Of a DNA stretch of 64,000 bases, positions 28,001 to 35,735 are shown piece by piece (position 1 is the stretch's first letter; every line of letters begins with the position of its first letter). Origin of the DNA: Symbiodinium natans (taxonomy: Eukaryota; Sar; Dinophyceae; Suessiales; Symbiodiniaceae); the NCBI GenBank assembly GCA_905221605.1, contig CAJNDS010002084.1, forward strand, positions 412,972 to 476,971, read 5' to 3'. The position numbers and the translations under genes are program-made. The notes beneath the pieces are model-generated. The model was not told the DNA's origin, did no database searches, and worked only from the letters and a program-made list of their open reading frames with translations.

Positions 28001-29129
28001 TGAAGAGCAAGACGAGGAATCGGTGGATGACCAAACGCAGCCTGCACAGGAGGTATCCGACACGGAAGAGGCAGAGAGCGACAGCGAAGCCCCATACGGG
28101 AGCTATCCATGCTCGGCCTGCCAACGCATCGTCCTGCTTGGGCAGCGCTTTTGCATGACATGCGGTGAAAACCAGTTCCCGGAGTCCAACAAGGCAAGCC
28201 GTCAGTACTCCTCGTTCCAGCAAAACCGTCGCACCACACTCCTCAAGCTGACGTACAATGCTCGGAATGACGATCTCCTGGGACACCTCCGTGGCATCGC
28301 AGAAAAGTTCAGCAAACAGCGGGGCTCAGTCTCCCTGGATGCGCTGATCATACGCGATGCCAAAGACAAGTTCCAACGTGCGAGAAAGCTCAAGTTCGAC
28401 TCCATTGCTGATCGGTTGGAACGTGATGCCACCTTCTTCCTGCAGATGATGAGGAACGGAATCACGGTTCAGGATGCGTGCCGAATGGACCTCCTGGTGA
28501 AGGCCGTGCTCCCGGACCCAGGCCGCACAGAAGAGCAGCGGCTTCTGCAGGCGGGGTCGAACTACCTCAGCGGAGCTTCCCGAAAGGGAATGCCGGGCAA
28601 GTTGGTTTACTATGGCGATGCGCCAATGGATGGCCTAAAATCGGCTGGACTGATTGACCAGTTCTCCGAGAACCCCATCGGGATGGCCTACGGCGGCGCC
28701 TTCATCGGCTTCAGCTTCTATGCCGATATCGCCGCCCGCTTGTCCGGTGCCCGCACGATCTACAGCTTCAACGGCATTGTGGAAATCAAGCATGATACGC
28801 CGGAAGGCATGATTGCCGAGCTGCAAATGCTGGCAGCCGAATGCATCCACTCTGCCGAGGAGCAGGAAAGAATCACCGCCTACCACGCCGCCAAGAATCG
28901 AGAGACGGCACAGCAGCGAACGGAGGCTGCCACTACTACCCGTACATCGACGCAGAGCGCCTCATCAAGGGACACAGCTGTTCGTGAAGCACCCTGGCAT
29001 CAAGGGCAAGAACAGTGGTGGTCAGACCGTGAATGGCGCGAGTGGCGTGAATGGCGTGAGCCAGCTAGCCAGGGTTGGGGCTCATCCCGCTGGAGCAGTC
29101 AGCGCGGATCGCAGTGGTGGAGCCGCTGA
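24780..29129 (+). CDS. Cargo ORF: SGNH-hydrolase-like, Tpt1/KptA-like and zinc-ribbon domains
   Basis: The frame is open from 24780, but protein-like sequence begins after the GAA run (about 24990: SKGEWDHSMKEIGPYQGGEL); Met 25077 is an alternative start. Residues about 350-545 resemble an SGNH/GDSL hydrolase: LLVVTDSVTS (D357-S358), VWWSGNEV (G434-N435), and YDDFHLWD with D536-x2-H539. Residues about 775-1010 match Tpt1/KptA RNA 2'-phosphotransferase, which removes a 2'-phosphate from spliced RNA using NAD+: LSLLLRGHQ, IRAVTGHS (R872), VVYHRTDA (H909), HAYFSP and DGLVFFENSTRGILT. The first motif reads LRGH rather than LRH, so activity is uncertain. A zinc ribbon follows (C1111, C1114, C1125, C1128), then an unrecognised domain and a Trp/Arg-rich tail (WREWREWRE). 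No reverse transcriptase (no YVDD) or RNase H is visible. Five hairpin motifs lie in this ORF after 24990, mostly between domains. Confidence 0.7.
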   Translation: MLLCRESTRPSRMTPSGLSGPKGLNSWKGSSSSHCHRILKLWETRSRPNSMINITTPLKKETRIKKKKKKISKGEWDHSMKEIGPYQGGELWVEDPDQRMDAFTDKDGKTWFGRNLQTCRKPVLLNPHLRHAVQPFTGNRHSLIAYSSGGWTKLGDDDKQLLQDTDFRTPRAQLKHACVCSCASPHDEGGKSPKTTPETVASVLRASIGNAQTYTTCTSASVEPAVPTLSVLAGSLQVVSSIEALGTMSRLVAHGAGYSCDTGMEGRPLALQGHLNMLVNAGLSVEYLQLQAGKEYDALLKSYEVFPPQTIASLSLNDPEIPTPNLLKLARISNEGLSKLQPTERLRRSRFLLVVTDSVTSLGRQNSKGQWKFSIPEEEIFMAALTLRYTCDKLHMCWGKTLSWLTWQVQEEIQAIRAKYGSECEIDVIVWWSGNEVAGRRGCIPTRLAPGAAYSTSQTSAEDVARKVRRCADALATLAGEPHIGFVRIVGNVDHETYNLHPAYNEFISKMFDEFTSRGLQVQNATSQAMKLSYYDDFHLWDTPENRKQIQDYIYTTALLGDLEREASRYADVLDRLGDLFPYVEVEGGYRMDSAAGREALRLYKEVVESGRKDLKVHKIKAPVPVKISKEDTWWEVPDANTAHEPVAAPAQQDKTIARSEVEYPVVSDVSEIDEVKGEVVQAESEKAEYLPLNEVVLADDGDYRPPLASDGRATSAATRKGKSSGQSEDVYAREMYQDASKTHGGEESLEQDLPMTGYWYNGELHDLEPLPSADLRKYEQRVNFRHGDLKLLSLLLRGHQNDWCGLDFDIAMWTDVDKLLDRFNEATRRKWGVRQLLQVTAQDKKRRFEILGIRHEISSSLNLSLFPVRIRAVTGHSEKVMRIESDEFLARRFLTDENLDVAPQVVYHRTDAKSVELILKSGIKVAGGRKGGRAHAYFSPTTLKDEKYTSGLRSTQPFQIAVNLHEALRDGLVFFENSTRGILTRAVVGPQYILSCVDTNTNKVIYARAGEAQPAATREGEPDTVEQASSSSTVKALASRAVPEDQPKRVKGTVGAFIEAKKARIEAAALESIEEQDEESVDDQTQPAQEVSDTEEAESDSEAPYGSYPCSACQRIVLLGQRFCMTCGENQFPESNKASRQYSSFQQNRRTTLLKLTYNARNDDLLGHLRGIAEKFSKQRGSVSLDALIIRDAKDKFQRARKLKFDSIADRLERDATFFLQMMRNGITVQDACRMDLLVKAVLPDPGRTEEQRLLQAGSNYLSGASRKGMPGKLVYYGDAPMDGLKSAGLIDQFSENPIGMAYGGAFIGFSFYADIAARLSGARTIYSFNGIVEIKHDTPEGMIAELQMLAAECIHSAEEQERITAYHAAKNRETAQQRTEAATTTRTSTQSASSRDTAVREAPWHQGQEQWWSDREWREWREWREPASQGWGSSRWSSQRGSQWWSR
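24898..24919 (+). other. 22-nt hairpin motif, copy 5
   Basis: AGC, stem TCTGG/CCAGA, loop GAAA, tail AGCCG. The stem is unrelated in sequence to the CCC/GGG stems, which is strong support for structure. It is in the C-terminal linker of integrase, read as EALGNQKP. Confidence 0.8.
25801..25822 (+). other. 22-nt hairpin motif, copy 6
   Basis: AGC, stem CAACC/GGTTG, loop GAAA, tail CGCCG. It is read in the third codon phase (QPTERLRR) and lies just before the SGNH-like domain. Confidence 0.75.
26204..26225 (+). other. 22-nt hairpin motif, copy 7
   Basis: AGC, stem CACCC/GGGTG, loop TAGC (the only non-GNRA loop), tail AGCCG. It lies inside the SGNH-like domain, read as LATLAGEP. Confidence 0.65.
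26930..26951 (+). other. 22-nt hairpin motif, copy 8
   Basis: AGC, stem TACCC/GGGTA, loop GAAA, tail AGTCG. It is in the linker between the SGNH-like and Tpt1-like domains. Confidence 0.8.
27827..27848 (+). other. 22-nt hairpin motif, copy 9
   Basis: AGC, stem CACCC/GGGTG, loop GAGA, tail AGCCG. It lies directly after the Tpt1-like domain. Confidence 0.8.
28574..28595 (+). other. 22-nt hairpin motif, copy 10
   Basis: AGC, stem TTCCC/GGGAA, loop GAAA, tail TGCCG. It lies between the zinc-ribbon part and the last conserved-looking domain of the cargo ORF. Confidence 0.8.
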
Positions 29130-29209
29130 ATGCCCACTTTGTATGCACTATAGCTCAAGTTTTGCTTTCCCTTCACCTTTGTTTCGGTCACAGCGGGTGG
29201 GACAACACG

Positions 29210-29231
29210 GGCCACCCGAAAGGGTGTGTCG
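29210..29231 (+). other. 22-nt hairpin motif, copy 11, 3' non-coding
   Basis: GGC (not AGC), stem CACCC/GGGTG, loop GAAA, tail TGTCG. It is in the untranslated spacer between the cargo ORF stop and the 3' LTR, so protein coding cannot explain it. Confidence 0.8.
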
Positions 29232-29265
29232 TAATCCTCTGTCCACCTTAGCTTGTGCCAAGCAC

Positions 29266-29276
29266 GGTGAGGGGGG
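29266..29276 (+). promoter_or_regulatory. Polypurine tract
   Basis: GGTGAGGGGGG lies directly before the 3' LTR, the position and composition expected for plus-strand priming. Confidence 0.7.
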
Positions 29277-29419
29277 TGTAGTTTTTCATGGAGGAATTAC
29301 ACTCCTTTTGCGAGCTGTGCATACTATCGCTTTACCCTTGACTGTGGCTCAAGTTGCCGATAAAAAGAGGCGTACTTAACGGTTTATATGTTCCCTCATG
29401 TGCTGACCTGAAAACTTCA
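29277..29419 (+). repeat. 3' LTR (143 bp)
   Basis: By eye identical to the 5' LTR. It is followed directly by GGGTC (29420-29424), the right copy of the target duplication. Confidence 0.9.
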
Positions 29420-29429
29420 GGGTCTATAG

Positions 29430-29790
29430 GGGTGTAGGGTTCAGGGTTCAGGGTTCAGGGTTTAGGGTTTAGGGTTTAGGGTTTAGGGTTTAGGGTTTAG
29501 GGTGGGTCTGGAGTTTAGGGCTTGAGGCTTGGGGTTTAGAGCTTAGGGCTTAGGGTTTGGTAGCCTCAACATAACGTTCCACGATCTCTTCATGTGGCCC
29601 CAAGGGTTGTGAAGTATGCCCTTGGGTTTGACAGGGTTTAGGGTTTAGGGTTTAGGGTTTATAATAGGGTTTATAATAGGGTTTATAATAGGGTTTAGGG
29701 TTTAGGGTTTAGGGTTTATAATAATAGGATTTATAATAGGGTTTAGGGTTTATAATAGGGTTTAGGGTTTAGGGTTTTATGAATAGGGCC
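29430..29790. repeat. Telomere-like arrays with a TTTATAATAGGG variant
   Basis: Near-perfect TTTAGGG (29440-29505) continues the tract into which the LTR element inserted. At 29640-29785 the unit alternates between TTTAGGG and TTTATAATAGGG. Confidence 0.9.
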
Positions 29791-29874
29791 CATAGCCAGG
29801 GGCCAGGTAACGGAAGGTCAGGGTTTAGGATTGAGGAGCCGGTCTCCAGGATGTCAGTAATGTAGCCGCCTTGG

Positions 29875-29986
29875 TGATTAGAATAGGTTTTTTTTTAATG
29901 TTGTTTTTATGGGGGGGGGGGTTATTCTAGAAATAAGTATATAGGGACCCTAAGGGAATGCTATTTGTTGAAGTTCCGACCCCTGT
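29875..29986. mobile_element. MITE-like family 2, minus orientation
   Basis: Read from the right it starts CAGGGGTCGGAACTTCAAC and ends near the AACCTATTCTAAT segment, as in the copy at 11027. The left end is eroded. Confidence 0.6.
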
Positions 29987-30470
29987 AGCATGTTACGTTC
30001 GGCATATGGGGCTAGTCCAAGGCATGAAACACATCCAGGACGCGGATCCCGAAACCCTCTAGTAATAAACCCTTTAAATCCTAAATGCTGAACCTGCTAT
30101 TTTGTAGGGTTTGGGAGTCAAAGCCCCAACACACACCCCCCCACACCCCCCCCCCCCCCGCCCACCGCACAACAAAACAAAAACATAAAAACAGAAAAAG
30201 AAGAAACATAAAAAGCCCTGCGTCTGGGAGCTGTGGACTATGTATATTTCATGTTTGGCTTGTGCTGACATCTGGTGCAAACAAATACACACGCCCAACA
30301 AGTAGAAGCCGTTCGTGAAGCAGAGAAGCAGACAGCAGTTCGCCATCAGTTTCTCACTTCCCATCTTGTTTCTCTCTAAGATGTGTTCTCTCATCATAGT
30401 CTTTCTGGCCTCTTGATTAGCACTATTTTTTTAACCACTTGAATGTGAAAGCCTCCATATCAAACTCGTT

Positions 30471-30595
30471 CCCAAAGAGCCCAATACCCCTTAATACCCC
30501 TTAATGAAGGAATATTATATACCCTAAACCATATCAAGGATCCCTAATATAAATTAAGCAATACTCCCTAATTAAGGGATGTTGGGCTCTTTGGG
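30471..30595. mobile_element. MITE-like family 4, second copy
   Basis: CCCAAAGAGCCCAATACCCC at the left and GTTGGGCTCTTTGGG at the right mirror each other and match the copy at 4630. The AT-rich centre differs. Confidence 0.8.
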
Positions 30596-30786
30596 TTTGC
30601 GGGTCCTCACGTTCCTTGCGCCCGAACATGACTCAAAAGGCCACAGCAACAGGGTTCAGGGTTTTGGGTTCTCGCCCGGCTGGACACACCCCGGAACCCT
30701 AAACCCTGACCCCTAAACCCTAAACCCTAAACCCTCAACCCTAAACCCTAAACCCTAAACCCCCCCAACCCCCACGAGCCACTCAG

Positions 30787-30876
30787 GCCACCCTCCAGAA
30801 ACAGCAGCTGGATGATGCTGACGCGCACGCTCAGGCCGTGAAGGCCAACGAGGCATCGATGGGGGCAGTGCTCTAC
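30787..30876 (+). CDS. Small coiled-coil exon
   Basis: Exactly 30 codons between an ACTCAG acceptor and a GTAAGG donor: ATLQKQQLDDADAHAQAVKA, then NEASMGAVLY. A CCCTAAA array lies upstream and G-rich repeats (GTCTAGG, TTTAGGG) downstream. It is phase 0 at both ends. No family is recognised. Confidence 0.5.
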
Positions 30877-31585
30877 GTAAGGGTCTAGGGTCTAGGGTCT
30901 AGTGTCTAGGGTCTAGGGTCTGGGGTCTAGGGTGTAGGGTTTAGGGTTTAGGGTTTAGGGTTTAAAGGTTAGGGCCCCCCCCCTCCCCGGCAGGAGGCCT
31001 GCAAGATAGAAGCCCAGTTTTGGGGGGTTTTCGAAATTATGGGTACCTTATTGGGGCCTTGCTATAACTTGCTATGATCGGAGACTACCAAAGGTGACCC
31101 TAGGCAAAGGTGCCCCCGGCCCCTGCCACCGAACCCCCACCCACGGTTTGCCTGAAATGAGACTGTGAGCTGTGGGGCGAATTGTAGGGCCTGTTGGTGT
31201 GCCAATGCAAGTGGCGAAGTAGTGCGCAATGTTGTATTGTATATATTATATTACGTTTGGAAAAGTACATCTTCATTTACACAGCATGTGTGTGCAAAAT
31301 CTGAATTTAGATGTGTTCCAAAGTGCCAAAATCACCTTTTTGTTTTCATAAAAGATGTTTGTTCAGTGTTTTGCGGGCCGAACTTCAATTTCTTTGTGCT
31401 CCATTTGGTGGCAACAATTACTTTTTGTTTTCAGAAAGAGACAGGCTTCCGTCCCCTGAAGCCCCTACAACCACAACGCCCTCTGTGTATGTCAATGCCC
31501 GGAGACCCTAAAACGCCCGTTGTATGTGGTGGGATCTTGTGGGGTTGAGACAAAGGTCTATGGGGTTCCTTATGCTCCCCCCTCC

Positions 31586-31672
31586 CCTCCCCCTCCCCCC
31601 CCCCCTCCCCTCCCCCTCCCCCCTCCCCTCCCCCTCCCCCCTCCCCACCCTTCCCCCCCCCCTCCCCCCGCT
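31586..31672. repeat. CT-rich simple repeat
   Basis: CTCCCC-type low complexity. From 30970 to 31585 I see no supported gene; the 127-codon frame at 31165 is not protein-like. Confidence 0.8.
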
Positions 31673-31685
31673 TGTCCAGGACAAT

Positions 31686-32373
31686 GGGCTGTGAAGCTTT
31701 GGCCTGTGTAGCCCTGGGACAAAGTGTTGTGGCTGCAGGACAGTGGGCTGTAAAGCCCTAGGCTGGGCTGTATAGCCCTAGGCTTAGAGGGCTGTAAAGC
31801 TGTGTCCTAAAACCCGAAACCCTTAGCCCTAAACTCTAAATTCTAAACCCTAAACCCTGAAACCTTAAACCGGGCTGTGTAGCCCTGGCTGTATCCTAAA
31901 ACAATAACCTTAAACCCTAAGCCCTAAGCCCGAAACCCTAAACCCTAAATCCTAAACCCTAAACCCTGAAGCCCCAAACCGGGCTGTGTAGCCCTAGGAA
32001 CAATGGGCTGCAAAGCCCGAGGCCGGGCTGTGAAGCCCTGGGAGAAGGCTGTAAAGCCCCAAGCCCTAGGTGGGCTGTATCCGAAAACAATAACCCTAAA
32101 CCCTGAAGCCCTAAACCACTGTGTTGCCCTTGGACAATGGGCTGTAAAGCCCTAGGCCGGGCTGTGTAGCCCGAGGAGAATGGGCTGTAAAGCCCTAAGC
32201 CGGGCTGTGGAGCCCTAGGCTTAGAGAAAGGGCTGTATCCTAAAACAATAAACCTAAACCCGAAACCCTAAGCCCAGCCCTAACCCGAAACCGTGAAACC
32301 CTAAACCGGGCTGTGTAGTCCTAGGACAAATGGGCTGTGAAGCCCTAGCCCTGGACAACGGGCTGTAAAGCCC
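31686..32373. repeat. Cluster of GGGCT-NNNN-AGCCC hairpins
   Basis: At least eleven perfect 14-nt hairpins share the stem GGGCT/AGCCC with loops GTAA, GTGA, GCAA, GTGT, GTAT or GTGG, for example 31745-31758, 31765-31778, 31872-31885, 31981-31994, 32005-32018, 32025-32038, 32139-32152, 32159-32172, 32182-32195, 32202-32215 and 32332-32345. Many are preceded by ACAATG or CCG and followed by TAGG. CCCTAAA units and a repeated ATCCTAAAACAATAA phrase alternate with them. No coding capacity is seen. Confidence 0.8.
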
Positions 32374-32639
32374 CATCCTATTATCACGACATAGTAAGTA
32401 GGCGCTTGCTCAGGTCCGTCCATGCCGCGATCTCCACACAGCCAGCAGCAGCAAGGGCAAGCGCAGCCGGGGCCACAGACTGTCAAGAGCAGCGTCAGGC
32501 CTCACCTGCTCCCTCTTAAATTAGAGAACCTGGACGGCGCCAAACCCGACAGCCCCCATCGAAAACACCGCTTGCTTGCTTGCCCCCCCCCCAGCCAAAC
32601 TGCTGGTACCTCCTCCTGGCGTGCCGGCCGCGATGGTGG

Positions 32640-32990
32640 TGGGTCTTGCAGCTACTCCAGCTTCCACGGGCCCAGCTGCACCTTGGCTTGTCGGATCTGG
32701 TTTTAACGAAATTCCAATCATCACATGTTGATCAGTTTTTGTTTTACTTCTGGGCTTCTTAGTTAATCTTGCTTCAACTACTTCTTCGCCCTGCAGCAGG
32801 GCGGACCACCAGCCACACCCCTGACACCACCTGCTGGAGCTCCAGCTCCTGAAGCAGCTACTCCAGCTTCCACGGGCCCAGCTGCACCTTGGCTTGTTGG
32901 ATCTGGCTTTACTTAAACTTAAACTCCAAACATCCCATGTTGATACGTTTTTGTTTTACTTCTGGGCTTCTTAGTGTATTTTGCTTCAAG
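32640..32990 (+). repeat. Tandem duplication with a Pro/Ala/Thr coding-like end
   Basis: The stretch from GCTACTCCAGCTTCCACGGG onward occurs at about 32650-32775 and again at 32859-32990 with few differences, including a shared TTTTTGTTTTACTTCTGGGC segment. Both encode ATPASTGPAAPWLVGSG and then a stop, so this may be a duplicated terminal exon with its 3' region. Confidence 0.65.
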
Positions 32991-32999
32991 CTATTAAGG

Positions 33000-34082
33000 G
33001 TTTAGAGTTAAGGGCATATAGGGTTTAGGGTTTAAGCTGAAGAAGTGCTCAGGGTTCTGGGCTTCGGAAGTGACATCCTAAACTTCGAAACCCTAAATTC
33101 CTCACCCTAAGTTCCTCGGCCGCCCTGAACTTGAACCCCCTCAACCCTAACAGGAGGTGCTTAGGGCGTAGGGTATATTAGACTTAGGGTGTAGGGTTTA
33201 GGGCTTCGGGCTTATGGTTTAGGGTAAATTTAGGGTTCAGGGTTTAGGGTAGGGATCATGCTGTTGGGCTTCTAGGGTTGAAGCTATCCGGGTTTGGGGC
33301 TATAGGGTTTAGGCTTCAGAAGTGAGACCTTAGACTCCTTAGCCTAAAGCCTAAATTCCTCGAGGCCTAAACCCAAAATTCCTCCCTGAACTTGAACCCC
33401 TTCAACCCGTTAACCCCAACGTGAAAATCTGAGCCCCAAAGCTTCACACCCTAAACCTGAACCCCTGTGCCCTAAACCCCGAACACTACTAATTCCTAAG
33501 TCCCGCGCCTTATGTCCTATACCCTACTACCCTAAACTCCAAACCCCTAGAACTCCTGAGGGTGTTCTCGGTTCAAAACTTTTCTGATTGTTGGCACCAC
33601 TTGGAGCAAAAATGTTGTTTGGCTGGCACGCAAATGCATTTCCCCTGCGTTTTCTTTTTCGTCGGTGTAAACTGATTATGCTGAATTCAGAGTTTTTCTA
33701 TGGAGCCGGCCCGCCCATCTAGAAGGGGGGGGGGGGCATCTAGACCGGGGGGAGGCACAGGTCACCTTTCCCTAGATTCAGTTTTGGTAGTCTCCGGTAT
33801 AAGGGAATCCTACTATTTGGGGTCTTTTTCGGGCTCCCGTATTTCGTAAACCCCCTGTCTAAAGATGACATCCCAAAAAGGGGACAGAGTTCCAAGTTGA
33901 CCTAGCTGCCTTCAGCGGCTTCAGGGAGGCCTTACGGCTGTCAGGATTTTGTGTTGCTTCATTGGCCTCTTCAAAATTTTTGTTGTCAGCTGCGCAAGCA
34001 CAAAGTACGCAAACAGGATCACGACTTTAACTCATGCACCCTGAAGTCTGGACCCCGGACCCTGAACCCTAAATACCTACTA

Positions 34083-34084
<2 letters not shown>
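33000..34084. other. Degenerate telomere-like sequence, no gene seen
   Basis: The stretch holds eroded TTTAGGG units (33000-33310), CCCTAAA-like sequence (33330-33560) and an unassigned remainder, with a G run at 33725. No protein-like frame is visible. Confidence 0.4.

Positions 34085-34145
<61 letters not shown>
34085..34145. repeat. 61-base C homopolymer
   Basis: An uninterrupted C run. It produces poly-Pro open frames that should be ignored. The exact length is likely to be unreliable in any assembly. Confidence 0.85.
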
Positions 34146-34305
34146 ACCCGCCCCCTATCTCACCCTTTAAAGCCTGTGCCGGACGCTTGTCAAGAAGCTT
34201 TCGAATCTCAAGGATGTTTGCGTTTGAGGCTCAGGGGTTTAGGGTACTGGGTTTTTGGGTTTTGTGTTCAGGGTTCGGGGTTTCTTCGGGTTCCCAAACC
34301 TCCAC

Positions 34306-34378
34306 CGCCGGATGTGGCAGGAGCTGAGAGGACAGGTGCAGCAGGCGGAGGCCACGCGCAAGGTGATTGAGGCGGAGA
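34306..34378 (+). CDS. Short coiled-coil exon-like island
   Basis: The frame RRMWQELRGQVQQAEATRKV, then IEAER, is a coiled coil and ends in GTTTAGG-like or GCTAGG sequence. Ends are uncertain. It resembles the helical exons at 20084, 30787 and 52414. Confidence 0.35.
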
Positions 34379-34784
34379 GGGCTAGGGCTTTCAGGGATTC
34401 GGGTACCCAAAGCCTTCGAACCTTTGAATCGCAAAAACCCAAGTCCCCAAGCCCTAACCTTACTAGCTTACAACCTCTAAAACCCCGAACCCGCAACTTT
34501 TTGAATGCCGCGCTTGCTGGAGAACCATGTTGAGACCTCAAGCCCAGCTTTGTTCAAGCTCAGGCTACAGGGCTTTAGGGTTTGTGACTTTTGTTGGTTT
34601 TTGATTGTTAGGGTTTTTGGTTTTTTTGTCGGGTTTTGGTGCTGTGTGTGTTGGGTTGTGGGGTTTTGGGGCTTTAGTTTTTTTTTTTGGGGGGGGTTTG
34701 GAACAGAAAGGACTGTCTGTCTGGTTTCCAATCCAATCCGTTTATCAATGCCCTAAGCCCGAACCCCGTCCCACATTTTTTCTA

Positions 34785-35215
34785 ATAAATATATAAATAT
34801 ACAAATATATAAATATGTAAAGATATAAATATGTAAATATATAAATATATAAATATATAAATATATAAATATATAAATATATAAATATATAAATATATAA
34901 ATATATAAATATATAAATATATAAATATATAAATATATAAATATATAAATATATGAATATATGAATATATGAATATATGAATATATAAATATATAAATAT
35001 ATAAATAATATATAAATATATAAATATATAAGTATATAAGTATATAAGTATATAGGTATATAAGTATATAAGTATATAAGTATATAAGTATATAAGTATA
35101 TAAGTATATAAATATATAAATAATATATAAATATATAAATATATTAATATATAAATATATTAATAACATATAAATAAATCAAGAAATAAATAAATAAATC
35201 AATAAATATATATAT
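34785..35215. repeat. ATATAAAT microsatellite
   Basis: About 430 bp of an 8-bp TATAAATA repeat with ATGAATAT and AAGTATAT variant blocks. Open frames across it (Tyr/Ile/Leu-rich) are artefacts. It is continued by AT-rich and TAATAA sequence to about 35290. Confidence 0.95.
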
Positions 35216-35735
35216 ATATAATAGTAGTAATAATAATAAGAAGAAGAATAATAACAATAATAATAAACATGAATGAATAAGAACAAGAAGAAGAACCATA
35301 AACAGCATACCATCTAAATGAGTAAGCATCCAGAAGCAGCCTAGATAACAGATATCGCCACTTGACAGCCCACAGCCCAACAGGACAAGCTGGTTTCGCT
35401 TCAGGCCGGCGTCTTGGAAAGGGTTTGGGACGAAAAATGGTGGGAAATGCCTGTTGTTGTTTTTTTGGGGGAGGGGGGGTGGGGGGGGGTTAGGGCTTTA
35501 GATCTTATAGGATTTATAGCCTTTTGTTGTACTTAGGTTTCCAGTTTGGCCCACAGGGGTGGTAGGGCTTAGGTTACGGTTTGGGCTTGGCTTTCGGGTT
35601 GAGTTGAGAGTTGGTGCTTTTGAGGACTCTTGTTTTCTTGGAGATCTTGGGGTTGGGAGTGAACTCAGCTCCCCCAACCCTGCATCTAGAGACCCTAAAC
35701 CCCCGACCTCTAAAGTGCCACTCTGTAAACACCCC

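Larger units (their letters stand above)
20204..29419 (+). mobile_element. Copia-like LTR retroelement lacking visible reverse transcriptase
   Basis: The 9.2-kb element has identical 143-bp LTRs (TG...CA), a GGGTC target duplication, a purine tract before the 3' LTR, and three long ORFs. Order: Gag with coiled coil and two CCCH fingers plus protease (20373-23543), integrase (23684-25093), then a large ORF (to 29129) with SGNH-like, Tpt1/KptA-like and zinc-ribbon parts. The gag-protease-integrase order is the Copia order, in which reverse transcriptase and RNase H should follow integrase; neither is visible. Eleven copies of a structured 22-nt motif lie inside the element. The identical LTRs suggest recent insertion. 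It is probably non-autonomous and mobilised by a relative. Confidence 0.85.

Noticed and set aside
24780-29129. Reverse transcriptase in the third ORF
   Set aside because: I looked for YVDD/YADD-type and Copia RT segments. SYYDDFH is part of the SGNH-like DxxH block, and nothing else fits.
21072-29231. The hairpin motif as a conserved peptide motif (RKGEP-like)
   Set aside because: Four copies do read R(K/E)G-x-P, but others are read in the other two codon phases or are non-coding, so the conservation is at nucleotide and structure level.
21072-29231. AGC plus GAAA-capped hairpin as a group II intron domain V
   Set aside because: The AGC triad and GAAA loop recall domain V, but the stem is only 5 bp, there is no bulge or 34-nt length, and no other intron domains are present.
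31165-31548. 127-codon ORF
   Set aside because: Phe/Cys/Val-rich composition without motif, no splice or array context like the exon islands.
34753-35169. 138-residue Ile/Tyr/Leu ORF on the minus strand
   Set aside because: It is a translation of the ATATAAAT microsatellite.
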